This document shows, piece by piece, positions 21,333 through 31,549 of a stretch of DNA of 64,000 nucleotides. Each line of letters begins with the position of its first letter. Position 1 is the first letter of the stretch. The DNA is from Pseudoips prasinana (Eukaryota; Arthropoda; Insecta; Lepidoptera; Nolidae): assembly GCA_951640165.1 (NCBI GenBank), contig OX621250.1, forward strand, positions 2,666,001 to 2,730,000, written 5' to 3'. The translations under genes were made by a program, and so were the position numbers. The notes under the pieces were generated by a model. It had not been told where the DNA came from. It saw nothing but the letters and a program-made list of their open reading frames with translations, and did no database searches.

Positions 21333-22250
21333 ACTTTAGTACCGCGAAAAGAAAAAAACGGAACCCTTATAGGACACTTTGATGTCAGTCCGTCTGTCTG
21401 TCTGTCAAGACCCTTTTCTCTTAGGAACGCCTCAGGTATCAAGCTGGACTTTATTTCAAATAGTCTACTGTCTCTTGAAGCTGTGAAAAAATCAAAGTTC
21501 TAAGCCAAAGCAATCAAAAGATACAGCTGTTTATGCCGCAAATTTTCGACACTCGCAAGGGAATCAAAACATGTAGGTTAGGTAGGTTGTAACTAAATCA
21601 AACTTCTATGTCAACCTACTTTGTTCGGAACCATCGGTGCGCTAGTCCGACTCGTACTTGGCCGGCTTTTTAGGGTTCCATAGTGAAATGGCAAAAACGG
21701 AACCCTTATAGATTCGTCATGACTGTCTGTCTGTCTGTCCGTCCGTATGTCACAGCCACTTTTTTCCGAAACTATAAGAGCTGTACTGCTGAAACTTGGT
21801 AAGTAGGTGTATTCTGTGAACCGCATTAAGATTTTTACACAAAAATAGAAAAAAAACAATAGCTTTGGGGAGTCGCCATACATAAAACAGAAACTCAAAA
21901 AAAATTTTTTTATCATAACTATCTATGAATAGGTCTTCAAAAATATTGAGGTTCCTAATATCATTTTTGTCTAAATTGAATATTTGCGCGAGAGACACTT
22001 TCAAAGTGGTGAAATGAGTGTGTCCCCCCCCCCTGTAACTTCTAAAATAAGAGAATGATAAAACTAAAAAAAATATATGATATACATTACCATGCAAACT
22101 AACAACGAAAATTGGTTTGAACGAGATCTAGCAAGTAGTATTTTTTTAATACGTTATAAACCGCAATTTGCTTTAATTTAATCAACTGAAATAATTGCTG
22201 CTACGGAACCCTTCATGTGCGAGTCCGACTCGCACTTGGCCGGTTTTTTT
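21333..22250 (-). repeat. Two family C repeats in tandem
   Basis: The first, 21333-21666, is a short variant whose inner part (CAGGTATCAAGCTGGACTTT) matches 40047-40166. The second, 21667-22250, is a full copy matching 36671-37253 in the opposite orientation. Each ends with GCGAGTCCGACTCGCACTTG-like sequence and a T run. Confidence 0.75.
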
Positions 22251-23445
22251 TAATTATGAGTGTCAAACTCACCCTTTTAGTTTGAACGGTGTATGTCCTT
22301 ACATATTGTATAGTTCTAAACATATTACTATGTTGTTGGTTGATAAACAAAGATATTATTCATCCTTACAATTTATCAATTCGATAATAAGAGATAAGTT
22401 CCTTACTATTGATAAGAGAGGGAGCTTAACTTAGTATTCGGTAACCAATCTGACGTCACTGGTATTCGTAATTCGAATATACAATACCTTACTTACGTAT
22501 AATATTGTGACGTAGAATTTAAATTTGGATAGTGACATAAGATGACGTGTAGATGGAGCTATAGTTACAGTGTAAATTAGCTTTTACGCAGATTGATTGA
22601 GTGACTTTTAATCTATTCATAGGGGTTTTGTATGTGAACGTAGTCGCCTACGTATGAGGCCTATTTATAGTGGGGAAATGCATGCTAGTCATAAGAAGCA
22701 TTTTGTCGTTAAAGGTATTTCCCGTCCCAATGTCAATAAAAGTGCCACTATTATCAAAATTACATTCCAAATGCCCAAACCTTGTTTTCATTACATTAAG
22801 ATGACAAATTAGAATGTGCCCAGCATGCCACGGTACGACATAGTCAACACTGGCGTGCGGCACATTTTAATTTGTTACCTATACATGACTCAAAAGGTAA
22901 TTATTACTCCTTGCCGAATTCACTACTATCAGCTAACTAAACACAGAAACATTTTTAACCGATTTTATAGTGGTCATGTGTATGTGCATGCGCGTTTCTT
23001 TATCCCTTACTACAGCAACCAACGCCTTTTTTATTTTATTGCTTTTGGAGGCAGACGAGCTAGCGGCCCACCTGATGGTTAGAGGCACAGCAAACCGTTG
23101 CCTGCCGTGAGATTAATACGCTTTTTAAACCTCGTTTAAAGAAGAATGTCGTAGCGCTGAGGAGCAGCGGTGATCTTGCCAAATCGATAGAGTTTAAAAA
23201 ATGTACATATAATGGCTATGTCTCATTCGTTATTATGAAAGAATGTACACCAAAACATTGTGGACGCACAGAAGCAATTTACTAAAAACACAAACAATAC
23301 AAATAATCGAACAACTTTTACACTTTGTAACATTGTGATTAATGATCAACAATAAAAATGAATATTGAAAATTTGTTTATAACGGTAGAAAAACATTCAG
23401 ATACATTCGATACCTAGGCACAGTCAACGGCACTTTATCGCGTCA
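22251..23445. other. IRS intron without a recognised gene
   Basis: AT-rich intron sequence. A family J repeat tail in antisense is at 23028-23190. I see no exon or other element boundary. Confidence 0.5.
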
Positions 23446-24180
23446 GCACTACGAAAGCGGTGTGCGTGGCGCTAGCGTACTGCATGCGTAGGCGCTTTTA
23501 ACTTCTCGTACAAATGGCGCTGAGTTGACACATTTTGTATGTGAACCATCAAATCATATTTTTCTTACTTCACAAAGTAGCTTCCTTCAATTTGTTCAGA
23601 TACATAAGATTCGCTAACTAAGTACCGTTAGAGCCACAACAGTGGGAACGATTGCACTACGAAAGCGGTGTTCGTAGTACCAGCGTATAGCAAACGTCGC
23701 TTACGTTTGCTTTCTTAAGTTTTCATACAAATTACGCTCAGTTGACACATTTTGTATGGGGACCTACAAATTATATTATTCCTACTTCACAAACTGGTGT
23801 ATTTCAATTTATATATACATAATATTATAGATATAGTGGGAGCGCTTGCACTACGAAAGCGGTGTTGGTAGCGCTAGCGTACTACATACAGTAGGCGCTC
23901 ATACAATACAAATAGCGCTCAGTTAACACATTTTGTATGAAGTCCCACAAACTGGTTTCCTTCAATTTGTTCAGATACATAAGGTTCTCTGACTAGATAC
24001 AGTCACGCACGACAGTGGGAACGCTTGCACTACGGAAGCGGTGTTCGTAGCGCTAGCGTACTGCATACGTAGGCGTTCTTAACTTCTTATACAAATGGCA
24101 CTTAGTGACTCATTTTGTATGAGGACCCTCAAGTTTGACTTTTCTTCTTCTCAAGCTGGTTTTCTTTAACTCTTAATAAT
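23446..24180. repeat. Diverged satellite, four copies of about 180-210 bp
   Basis: Copies start GCACTACGAAAGCGGTGT at 23446, 23654, 23848 and 24027. Each continues through CGTAGCGCTAGCGTACTGCA and a block like GTTGACACATTTTGTATG. The copies are 10-20 percent diverged and unequal in length. The core AGCGCTAGCG is palindromic. No open reading frame runs through it. Confidence 0.85.
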
Positions 24181-24344
24181 CGGACGATGGTATAAAAGTA
24201 ACCATCTCATTTTTAACAGTGTTGTGTTGTCAAAAGAGCTAAAATCTATTAATAATGAACATACACTATGACCGATTACAGATTGATTAGTTTAATTGTA
24301 TGGGTAGAATGCACTTGGTACATTTCCCCCAATAAAAAAATAGT

Positions 24345-24652
24345 AGAGGTAGGGCATAGCTTTCATTCGCTCAAAGAGCAGCCCGACTGGGGAAGTACCA
24401 AGTCCACCTTACAGAAGACACTCCTTAATAATAACATTTATAATTTTAATATTGTGATTCCGAGTGTGAGTAAGGTCGCCAGAGCTCATTGGGGTGGGGG
24501 GAAGGGTCAGCAACACTTGTTTGCTGACTCTTAAAGGCCGGCAACGCACCCGCGACACGTCTGGTGTTACGAGTGTCCATGGACGGCGGTGATCACTTAC
24601 CATCAGGTGACCCACTTGCTCGTTTGTCGCCCTCTGATATAAAAAAAAAAAT
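24345..24652 (+). repeat. Retroposon tail (CATCAGGTGACCCACTTG family)
   Basis: TCATTCGCTCAAAGAGCAGC, CTTAAAGGCCGGCAACGCAC and ACTTACCATCAGGTGACCCA end in an oligo-A run. Copies are at 36437-36669 and 32580-32690. This tail is common in Lepidoptera at the 3' ends of short retroposons; the exact family is not certain. Confidence 0.65.
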
Positions 24653-25159
24653 ACCTTACAACGGTAGAGCTTTGGGGGAGTGAGTATTGGAGGTATCTCC
24701 TGATGATGATGCACTGCGGGGCCATAGTATATAAAGTATAAAGAGATAGAACAGGAAACCTACCGAAAATTCCCAACCGCATTAATGGCTATAAAAGCAA
24801 AATGACGCAAAAGATCCACAGCTATTAATATTATGTTTGCTGAAATTGATGACAATTTAATACTAACGCAGGTATTCCTGAAAAATTGCGGTTAAATATT
24901 CTGTTAAATGCTGAGTTTAAGTCAATTAGTAATAAATAACATAATTTGAATTATGTACTTTATAATCGACGGTAGACAAGGTATAACAATTGACGTATAC
25001 GTCGTGGAGACAGTTTATTACCGTCTACTACAAACGAAGTAGCCCGCGACAGACGGGGTTCGAACCTTGGCTCAGGGCAGTTACGGAGCCTTCACCTGGC
25101 AATAGAGACGTACGAAGGCTCAATCTATCTAGCTAAAGAGAACTACTGCACGACATAAT

Positions 25160-25226
25160 AATATCTATGTCAAATATAATTGCCTTTGTCCAGCAGTGGA
25201 CGTCTTTCGGCTGATATGATGATGAA
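25160..25226 (+). repeat. LINE tail fragment
   Basis: GCCTTTGTCCAGCAGTGGAC and GTCTTTCGGCTGATATGATG match the end of the LINE fragments at 26455-26545 and 58560-58715. Confidence 0.55.
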
Positions 25227-25599
25227 TTTTATAATGTAGGTACTCAACAACCCTGAAACTATATTTTGGAATTAAATGTTTCATTTATTCATCTGAACTA
25301 CCCGTGGTTACTCAGGGTGATTAGCGAAGAGGAGATACATATATGAGAGGATTTTATTTTTTCTCTCTTTTTAGTTTAAGTGTGAACTTGTCGGTGTCCC
25401 AGCACCTTTCCATTGCTACCTTTTATTCTTTTATTTTTACGATGGTAAATTAAATGTCAAAAAGTTGAGAATATATCCTAATATCCTACTAATATTGTAA
25501 ATGTGAAAGTCTGGGTTTTAAAACAGCTTAAATAACCAATTTGGTTATTGTCAAATCATTATTATCTTAAGTTCAATTATATTCTATTTGATGTTTACT

Positions 25600-25760
25600 A
25601 ATATTATAAATGCGAAAATACCTCTGTCTGTCTGTCTGTCGCGCTTTCAAGCCAAAACTACTGAACCATTTTAAATGAAATTTAGTACAAAAATAGTCTA
25701 GAGCCTGAGAAAGGACATAGGCTACTTTTTAATTCGAAAAATCGTTGAAGTTAAGTATAT
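25600..25760 (+). mobile_element. Helitron 5' fragment
   Basis: CTAATATTATAAATGCGAAA followed by CTGTCTGTCTGTCTGTCGCG and AACTACTGAACC is the 5' part of the Helitron family complete at 34763-35127. The 3' end is missing. Confidence 0.5.
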
Positions 25761-26148
25761 TATTATAACGGTTTGTCTTTTATTTTATTCGGGTACGGAA
25801 AAAGCGGAAAATAACCGTATACCTGATAGCCGAGAATTGTACCTTGGACCCAGAAAGCCGTCATTCGTGGTGTGTCAACTAAACCACCCAGGCATCGAAT
25901 GACGTCAATGTGGCAGCATAACAAAAACAATATCAACTAGGTATAATTATTAATATGTACATTGTTTCTTCAAACAGTGCGTCATGAATTGCATTGCGTT
26001 AACGCATTCCGAGTACAGTGGCGGTAGGTATTGTATTTTATCGCACGCAGATTTTGTTTTTCAAGGTATTGCTGTGATAAGGGTTTTACGTGTACAACAT
26101 TGCGAGAAACCACAGCGACATTTATACTTGAAATTCTGTTGCCTAGAT

Positions 26149-26434
26149 CAGTGTTTTCCAACCTTTTTCATGACGTGGCCTTTTTAGTATGATGAAATAT
26201 TATGGCGACCCCCTTACCCGCTTTTTTCCATATCTTTCCATCATAATGTCAGCTAAAGTGCGTCCACTGCCGGACAAAAGTCTCTCCAATCAATCAATGG
26301 AGGGATATGCCATAATCGCCACGCTTGGCAGACTTTGTGACTAGCTTTCCCAACCTTTTAGAACTTCTCTATAGAAACTTCGCGACCCCCCTAAAGAGGC
26401 TTCGCGACCCACAGGTTGAAACATTGAAACACTG
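26149..26434. mobile_element. hAT-type MITE with 8-bp duplication, interrupted by a SINE
   Basis: The left end CAGTGTTTTCCAACCTTTTT and the right end GGTTGAAACATTGAAACACTG are inverted. The eight bases GCCTAGAT occur exactly on both sides (26141-26148 and 26435-26442). An 8-bp duplication and CAGTGTTTTTCAACC-like ends define hAT elements. A family D SINE fragment (26255-26336) lies inside. Confidence 0.85.
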
Positions 26435-26454
26435 GCCTAGATTATACAAAAAGA

Positions 26455-26545
26455 TTCAACAAGGGTCGCGGGATGCCGCTGGATGTGGGCAGCGCAAGAC
26501 CGGCAGTTGTGGAGCTCTTTGGGGTCTTTCGGCTGATATAATTTG
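26455..26545 (+). pseudogene. LINE C-terminal tail fragment
   Basis: A stretch related to 58560-58715, coding about GSRDAAGCGQRKTGSCGALW in a broken frame and ending GTCTTTCGGCTGATATAAT. The intact family encodes a GNRWMRIAQDWQLWRSL-like ending. Confidence 0.5.
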
Positions 26546-26742
26546 AAGTTGAAAGCAATGAGAATTCTTTTCAGAAGCTTGACTTGGCGAGTAAGCTGTT
26601 GAATGCGTGACGAGAGCGTTACGAAAAGTGTGATAGTTAAAGGAAAATAACCTTTATTTTCCTGTATTTATTATAATTATTAATATTTATTTAGGCGACA
26701 GACTTGTAGTGTGCTTTTAGTCAGCTCTGAAAACGCAATAGG

Positions 26743-27128
26743 TGGGTCGTTCTTTTTTACCGACAATAATTTGTCCTTCTTTGTAACAAGCTTCCCTTTA
26801 GAATTCAAATTTTTTATATCGCCTAGAGGAAATCGATGTCCAGAATTGGCTTTAAATAATCAACACAGTACCGAATCATTTTTTTACAAAGATTGTCACA
26901 AAGTGGTAAAGCGAAATACTGTCTCCCATGAAAAGGACCAGTCTGTCACAATGTTTACTGGTAAACCACAACAAAGCGCAATACGTTGCCAACCTACAAA
27001 GAAGCATTAGGTAGTCTTCTGCAAACTCATAAAAACTTAAATTTTATTTTTTTAAGGTTATTTATTTAATAGATGTTAAAAAATTAAAAATGCTCTTCAA
27101 ATTGTCGGTAAAAAAGAAGAACGACCCA
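26743..27128. mobile_element. Inverted-repeat element (TGGGTCGTTCTT ends)
   Basis: TGGGTCGTTCTTTTTTACCG at the left is inverted at the right (ends GAAGAACGACCCA). AGGT may be duplicated on both sides. The interior frame entering from 26711 has no recognisable similarity. Probably a non-autonomous DNA transposon. Confidence 0.5.
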
Positions 27129-27276
27129 GGTATCAAAAACATGATTCCATTTTATAGTCTCTCAATATTTGGAGAGTATAAAAATCAGACATTTTGAACT
27201 TACTTTTCTCTTTTCACAAAAAATTATCTAGAAATTAGTTAGTATTTTATATAAGTGTATATTATATTAATTAATA

Positions 27277-27500
27277 TCTTAGGACGTTATTTACGCACCG
27301 CTCACCGCCATCTGATCCCAAACTAAGCAGAGCCTGCATGGAAACCAGATAACTGATATACTACTTTTCTTAATTACACCCAGACTCAGGACAAACAGAC
27401 ATGTTCATGCACACAAATATCTGTCCTGGGTGGGAATCGAACCCATGACCAACAGCGTGTAAAGCAAGCATTTACCAACCATGCCAGTTAATTGCGCTAG
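27277..27500 (-). mobile_element. SINE, family A
   Basis: Antisense copy, from the tail (TATCTTAGGACGTTATTTAC) to the head (AAGCAAGCATTTACCAACCA). It includes TGTCCTGGGTGGGAATCGAA. Confidence 0.75.
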
Positions 27501-27539
27501 TATACACATGTGACGCAGTTTCTCTAGTTTTGAATGACT

Positions 27540-28435
27540 AATTTTGACAGTCATCTCTTACGCGGCAAAGTATAGAAAGATGATCTTGAGGTATTAGAGA
27601 AAATATTAAATATAATTTATAAATGATAGATAGATAGATTAACTCTTTATTGTACACCAATATTAGAATCATACAGTACAGGAACATATCATTAAAAAGT
27701 ATACAATTGGCGGTCTTATCACTAAAATGTGATTTCTTCCAGACAACCAAGGAATGGACAATAATAGGGATTATTTAAGAGGGCAGTTGTCGGTGTACAT
27801 AAACCTTGTTAACAGTACCCATTGGTACTCAGTACAAAAGCCTACTATATATACTTAATACATACATACATACCTGCAATAGATAGAAATTATAATTGAT
27901 TGTTTTCTTTTTGGTTTGATTTGATGTTTTACATTGCAATTGAGTTTTGATTCAAATTAACGCAGCGGGATTTATGAAATGGGTAAAATTAAGTATGTTA
28001 GTAAAATCAAGAATCGTATTTTAATATTCAAATGCAAAATCTTTTTTTAACATTCGATAAGCTATTAGATAGACATAGCAATGAAAGCATTAGATAGACA
28101 TAGCAATGAAAGTCCATCAGAAGTTATAAACTTTTTCTAAAGGAGAATAATTTAGACAGCACGTTTAGTTCAGTACTTCAGATAGTCGCATCGTTACCCT
28201 AACCCTACTCCTCTCATATCACGCGCTAGATTCCCGCAAAATACAACTAGTTTACCAAATAGTTCCCGGTCTAGGTGTGATTAAAGTATCCCACAAAACA
28301 GGAACTTGGACAGGGATTAGTCTTTAGAAAAACATTGGTCCGAATTCAGAATTAGTGAATCTAGTTCCAAAACCAACGGGGTGTAGTTACCTTGCTGTGT
28401 GCGAAGGAAACAGAAGCGGTCCCTCCAGTAAATGA
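27540..28435. other. IRS intron without a recognised gene
   Basis: AT-rich sequence with no repeat family I can place. Just left of the open exon 28507-28954, at about 28397-28405, the minus strand offers another donor (CAGCAAG before GTAACT), so a further small exon cannot be excluded. Confidence 0.35.
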
Positions 28436-28506
28436 CTATTCAGCACCTATAATATACTCATAGCGATAAATAAAGATAGTGGGGAGATACCCCCAGAGTT
28501 TCTTAC

Positions 28507-28954
28507 CAGGGCACTCAAGCACGCATTTCCCCCAACTGAAGTTAGCTTTACGAGCTTTGTGTTCAGCCCACTGCTTCTTGAGCTGGCTGATTTTGAGGAC
28601 TAAGTCAGCTAATTTGGGCTCTCCAGTCGAAGGCACATGAGACTTGCCACGACTCTCCATATTGTACTGTACATTTGTGTATATCTCACTAGTTTCGTCG
28701 GGCGTCTGTACTTTGGCAAGATTTTTCAGTTCTACATAGTGGGGTTCAACATCTTCAGCGTTGTTATCACCAGGGGTCCTCACATAAAAGTCATCATTAA
28801 GGGTTTTATCACCACGGGATGCCACGAAGCAGCATTTTTTCTTTCTAGAAGTTTCCACATCGTGACTCTTGTCACTAAAATCGATTCCAAACATGGCTTT
28901 CATCAGGAATATTTGCGTGATCTTGAGTTTTGTCAATAGTCCATCGTCAGTCAT
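28507..28954 (-). CDS. Unidentified open exon within the IRS intron
   Basis: The minus strand is open from ATG at 28954 for 149 codons to a strong donor (CCCTG before GTAAGA); unspliced it would run to a stop at 28436 (172 residues). I do not recognise the protein. It is hydrophilic, with a basic patch SRKKKCC near residue 40 and four tyrosines in short motifs: FYVRT (57), HYVEL (73), IYTNV (92) and QYNME (97). It ends with a basic helical region, ISQLKKQWAEHKARKANFSW. YTNV fits the pYxNx consensus for the Grb2 SH2 domain. The donor phase is 1, the phase in which IRS exon 16589-16772 begins, and joining them gives PEHVWQV, like other IRS PTB starts. It could be an alternative first or extra IRS exon, a nested gene, or a chance frame. 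No clear acceptor is seen upstream. Confidence 0.45.
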
Positions 28955-29799
28955 ATTAAAGGTCAACAGCCAATCGAATATATAAAAAAAAATATTCTTG
29001 TCTATTTTAAGATTTCATTGGTCCCAAAAGACGTTTCAATTTACGACCAGGAAAAATTACCACTCAGGGTAAATTGTTATTTCATATGTTATGTATCTTA
29101 TGGGTATTAAAAACCTTGCTGCACTTTTTCTTTTAGTTCTATTATCTTCCTATTTTTAACTGGTTTGAAACGGTTGTAGTGAATAGAATTTTTCACTCTA
29201 TATTGACCCTTATAAAAGAGAATCAGCTCATAAGAGAGATATCGGCTGACGAAGAAATTGGACGTAGCCGCCTTAGATATCAAGCATTACCCACAAAAAC
29301 AGCCGAATACAAATTCTATGATTATTTTTCCAAGTATATTCGTATTGCACCAAAATCAAGCACGTAACACTTCAACAGTTTTTCACCGTATAACGTTCCA
29401 TTCGAAATGTTTCCCACAGTAGGTAGCTAGGTACGTAAACACTCATTACCTACCAACACACAATAAACAACACCATTATTCATTGTAGTTGTAAACAAAC
29501 AGAAATTAATTAACAATGACCGAATATGAGATCACTGTGCCGCTACTGGCAAACAAGTGGTATTATGAATAGCACGTCCACCACACGTCCATATTATTTC
29601 AGCAGGACAATAATATCAAGAAAAACATTCATTTATAACAATACTGTAACCACCACGTCTGCTTTCCCTAAGGGTTAGGCAGGAATGAGCGATGAACCAG
29701 GAGAGTTTTGTTAGGTCCTCAAATTAAAGAGTGGGAGGAAAGACGGAAAAAATAACATTAGTCGTAATGTATATTAATAGATAACTATGTATGGGTGTT

Positions 29800-30366
29800 T
29801 ATGTTTGACAGCCTCAGTTGGTGTTCAACCGCACATAAAGAGGACCTGGGTTCCAAGCCCGGGTTGGGCCTAAGTGTTTTTGGGACCTTTTTCAGTATCA
29901 GTCTCATAGCCAGATGCTCTCACCGACTCGTAATTGATTGATTGGCAAGGTCAAGCACTTAGGCTCGCGGTGAGTCCACATAAGGGTGACCGTCAAAGTG
30001 GATTAATTTCTGAGCGTCTCCGTGCTTCGAAGGGCACGTTAAGCTGTCGGTCCCGGTTGTAGTCATTAGACAACAGTCGTTAAGCCATGTCAGAGGCCTA
30101 GAGGGCGGCTTGAACAACTCTGACACTAGGGTAACCATTGCCCATACGCTGAGTAGGTGGTATCAGTGTGGGAGTTGGCCGTTGGTCAGTCCTATGTCTG
30201 ACTTCTTTCCAGTCGTGACTCTAGTCCTCCCATCGGATCATAAGTGATGGAATAGAAAGTGCCCCTGTGTTTGCGCATACACTTGTGCACCATAATATAT
30301 CCCGCGAAGGTGGCAAGTCTCCATTGACACTGGCCACCGTGACCGAAATTTGACCAGGAGGACATT
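29800..30366 (+). mobile_element. Composite SINE (families F and G)
   Basis: A tRNA-like head (GGACCTGGGTTCCAAGCCCG) is followed by the family F body (AGGGTGACCGTCAAAGTGGA, CAGAGGCCTAGAGGGCGGCT) and then the family G ending (CCCATCGGATCATAAGTGAT, GACCAGGAGGACATTATG). It shows that bodies F and G belong to one longer element, with the copies at 12955 and 13389 being its separated parts. Confidence 0.65.
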
Positions 30367-30524
30367 ATGAACCGGTTTTTCCAACAGCATCACCAATAAT
30401 ATAATGAATATCCCGTTCCTATTCATAAAGGAATAGTTATGATAGGTACTCAAAGAAGCAGGAAAACGGAATGCAATGCTTAACTAAATAGTCACTGATC
30501 AGTGTAACTTCACTATTCGCGTGG

Positions 30525-30975
30525 CGACCGTCGTTATTAACACAAGGTCCATATTAATAATACCTTAGTATAAACATAACCATTGTCAATATCTAGTAAA
30601 AATATAGCTAAAACTATAAATTTTGAACATAATCTCTTTGACAATAACTTGATACGAGCTAGCTAAATATCATTGCTATTATAAAATAAATTTTATGAAT
30701 GTTTTCATACAATCAATAACCTTTGTAGTAATATAGTTGTATACATTATTATTTCTAGTTACATATGTAGATATTTAGGTACACATTACCTAAATATCTA
30801 CATATGTAACTAGAAATAATAATGTATACAACTATATTGCTACAAAGGTGTTCTGACTATTTACAAGCGCTATTTTAAAGTCTACGTGAATAAAAACATT
30901 TTTTATTTTATTTATTTATTTATAGTGAATAAATAACAAAATAAAATAAAAAAAGGTTTTTATTCACGTAGACTT
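30525..30975. repeat. Repeat family E with a 62-bp hairpin
   Basis: Family E sequence (CGTGGCGACCGTCGTTATTA onwards) runs into an inverted repeat. The arm 30720-30781 and the arm 30787-30848 are complementary over 62 bases with a single mismatch, around the loop CACAT. The family end TTTAAAGTCTACGTGAATAA follows at about 30880, then its own inverse near 30955. Confidence 0.85.
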
Positions 30976-31119
30976 TAAAAAGGCGCTTGTTGGTCTAGCG
31001 GTAACGTGTTCAACCACAGATGATGAGGTCCTGCATTAAAATCCCTGTTCGGGCCATTGATTAAACTTTTGGTATTTTTCTATTAAGAAAATTTCTCAGT
31101 ATCAGCCCGAAGAAGAAGA

Positions 31120-31545
31120 CGGCCCGTTTGGCGTGGTAGGTGATTGCTTGCCTTTCTCGCCGCAGGTCGTGCGTTCGATTCCCACCCAGGAGAGATATTT
31201 GTGTGCATGAACATGTCTATTTGTCCTGAGTCTGGATGTAATCTACTATATAAAAATAAGTCGGGTTTTCCTTCCTGACGCTATAACTCCAGAACGCACG
31301 AACCGATTTCCACGGTTTTGCATTCGTTGGAAAGGTCTCGGGATCCGTGAGGTTTATAGCAAAGAAAATTTATAAAATTTAACGCGGGTAACACCGCGGG
31401 GCACAGCTAGTTATCTATATAAGTATGTATTTATAGAAAAAAAGTAGTAAATGTAATATATCAGACATCTGGTTTCCATAGTACACGCTCTGCTAAGTTT
31501 GAGATCAGATGGCCGTGTGTGAATAATTTCCTAGGATATTTATTT
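31120..31545 (+). mobile_element. SINE, family A, split by a Helitron
   Basis: The head and middle (31120-31241) end at GTCTGGATGTAA, and the rest (31411-31545) resumes with TTATCTATATAAGTATGTAT. In uninterrupted copies these two parts are contiguous (GTGTAATTATCTATATAAG). Confidence 0.85.
31242..31410 (+). mobile_element. Short Helitron with precise A/T insertion site
   Basis: Starts TCTACTATATAAAAATAAGT and ends GGGGCACAGCTAG. A hairpin (CGCGG, loop GTAACA, CCGCG) lies 12 bases before the end. The flanks are A and T, with no duplication, exactly as expected for rolling-circle Helitrons. Only 169 bp, no coding. Confidence 0.88.
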
Positions 31546-31549
31546 ATTA

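Noticed and set aside
29179..29367. 62-codon plus-strand gene beside the open exon 28507-28954
   Set aside because: It starts with GTG, has no splice or composition support and no recognisable domain.
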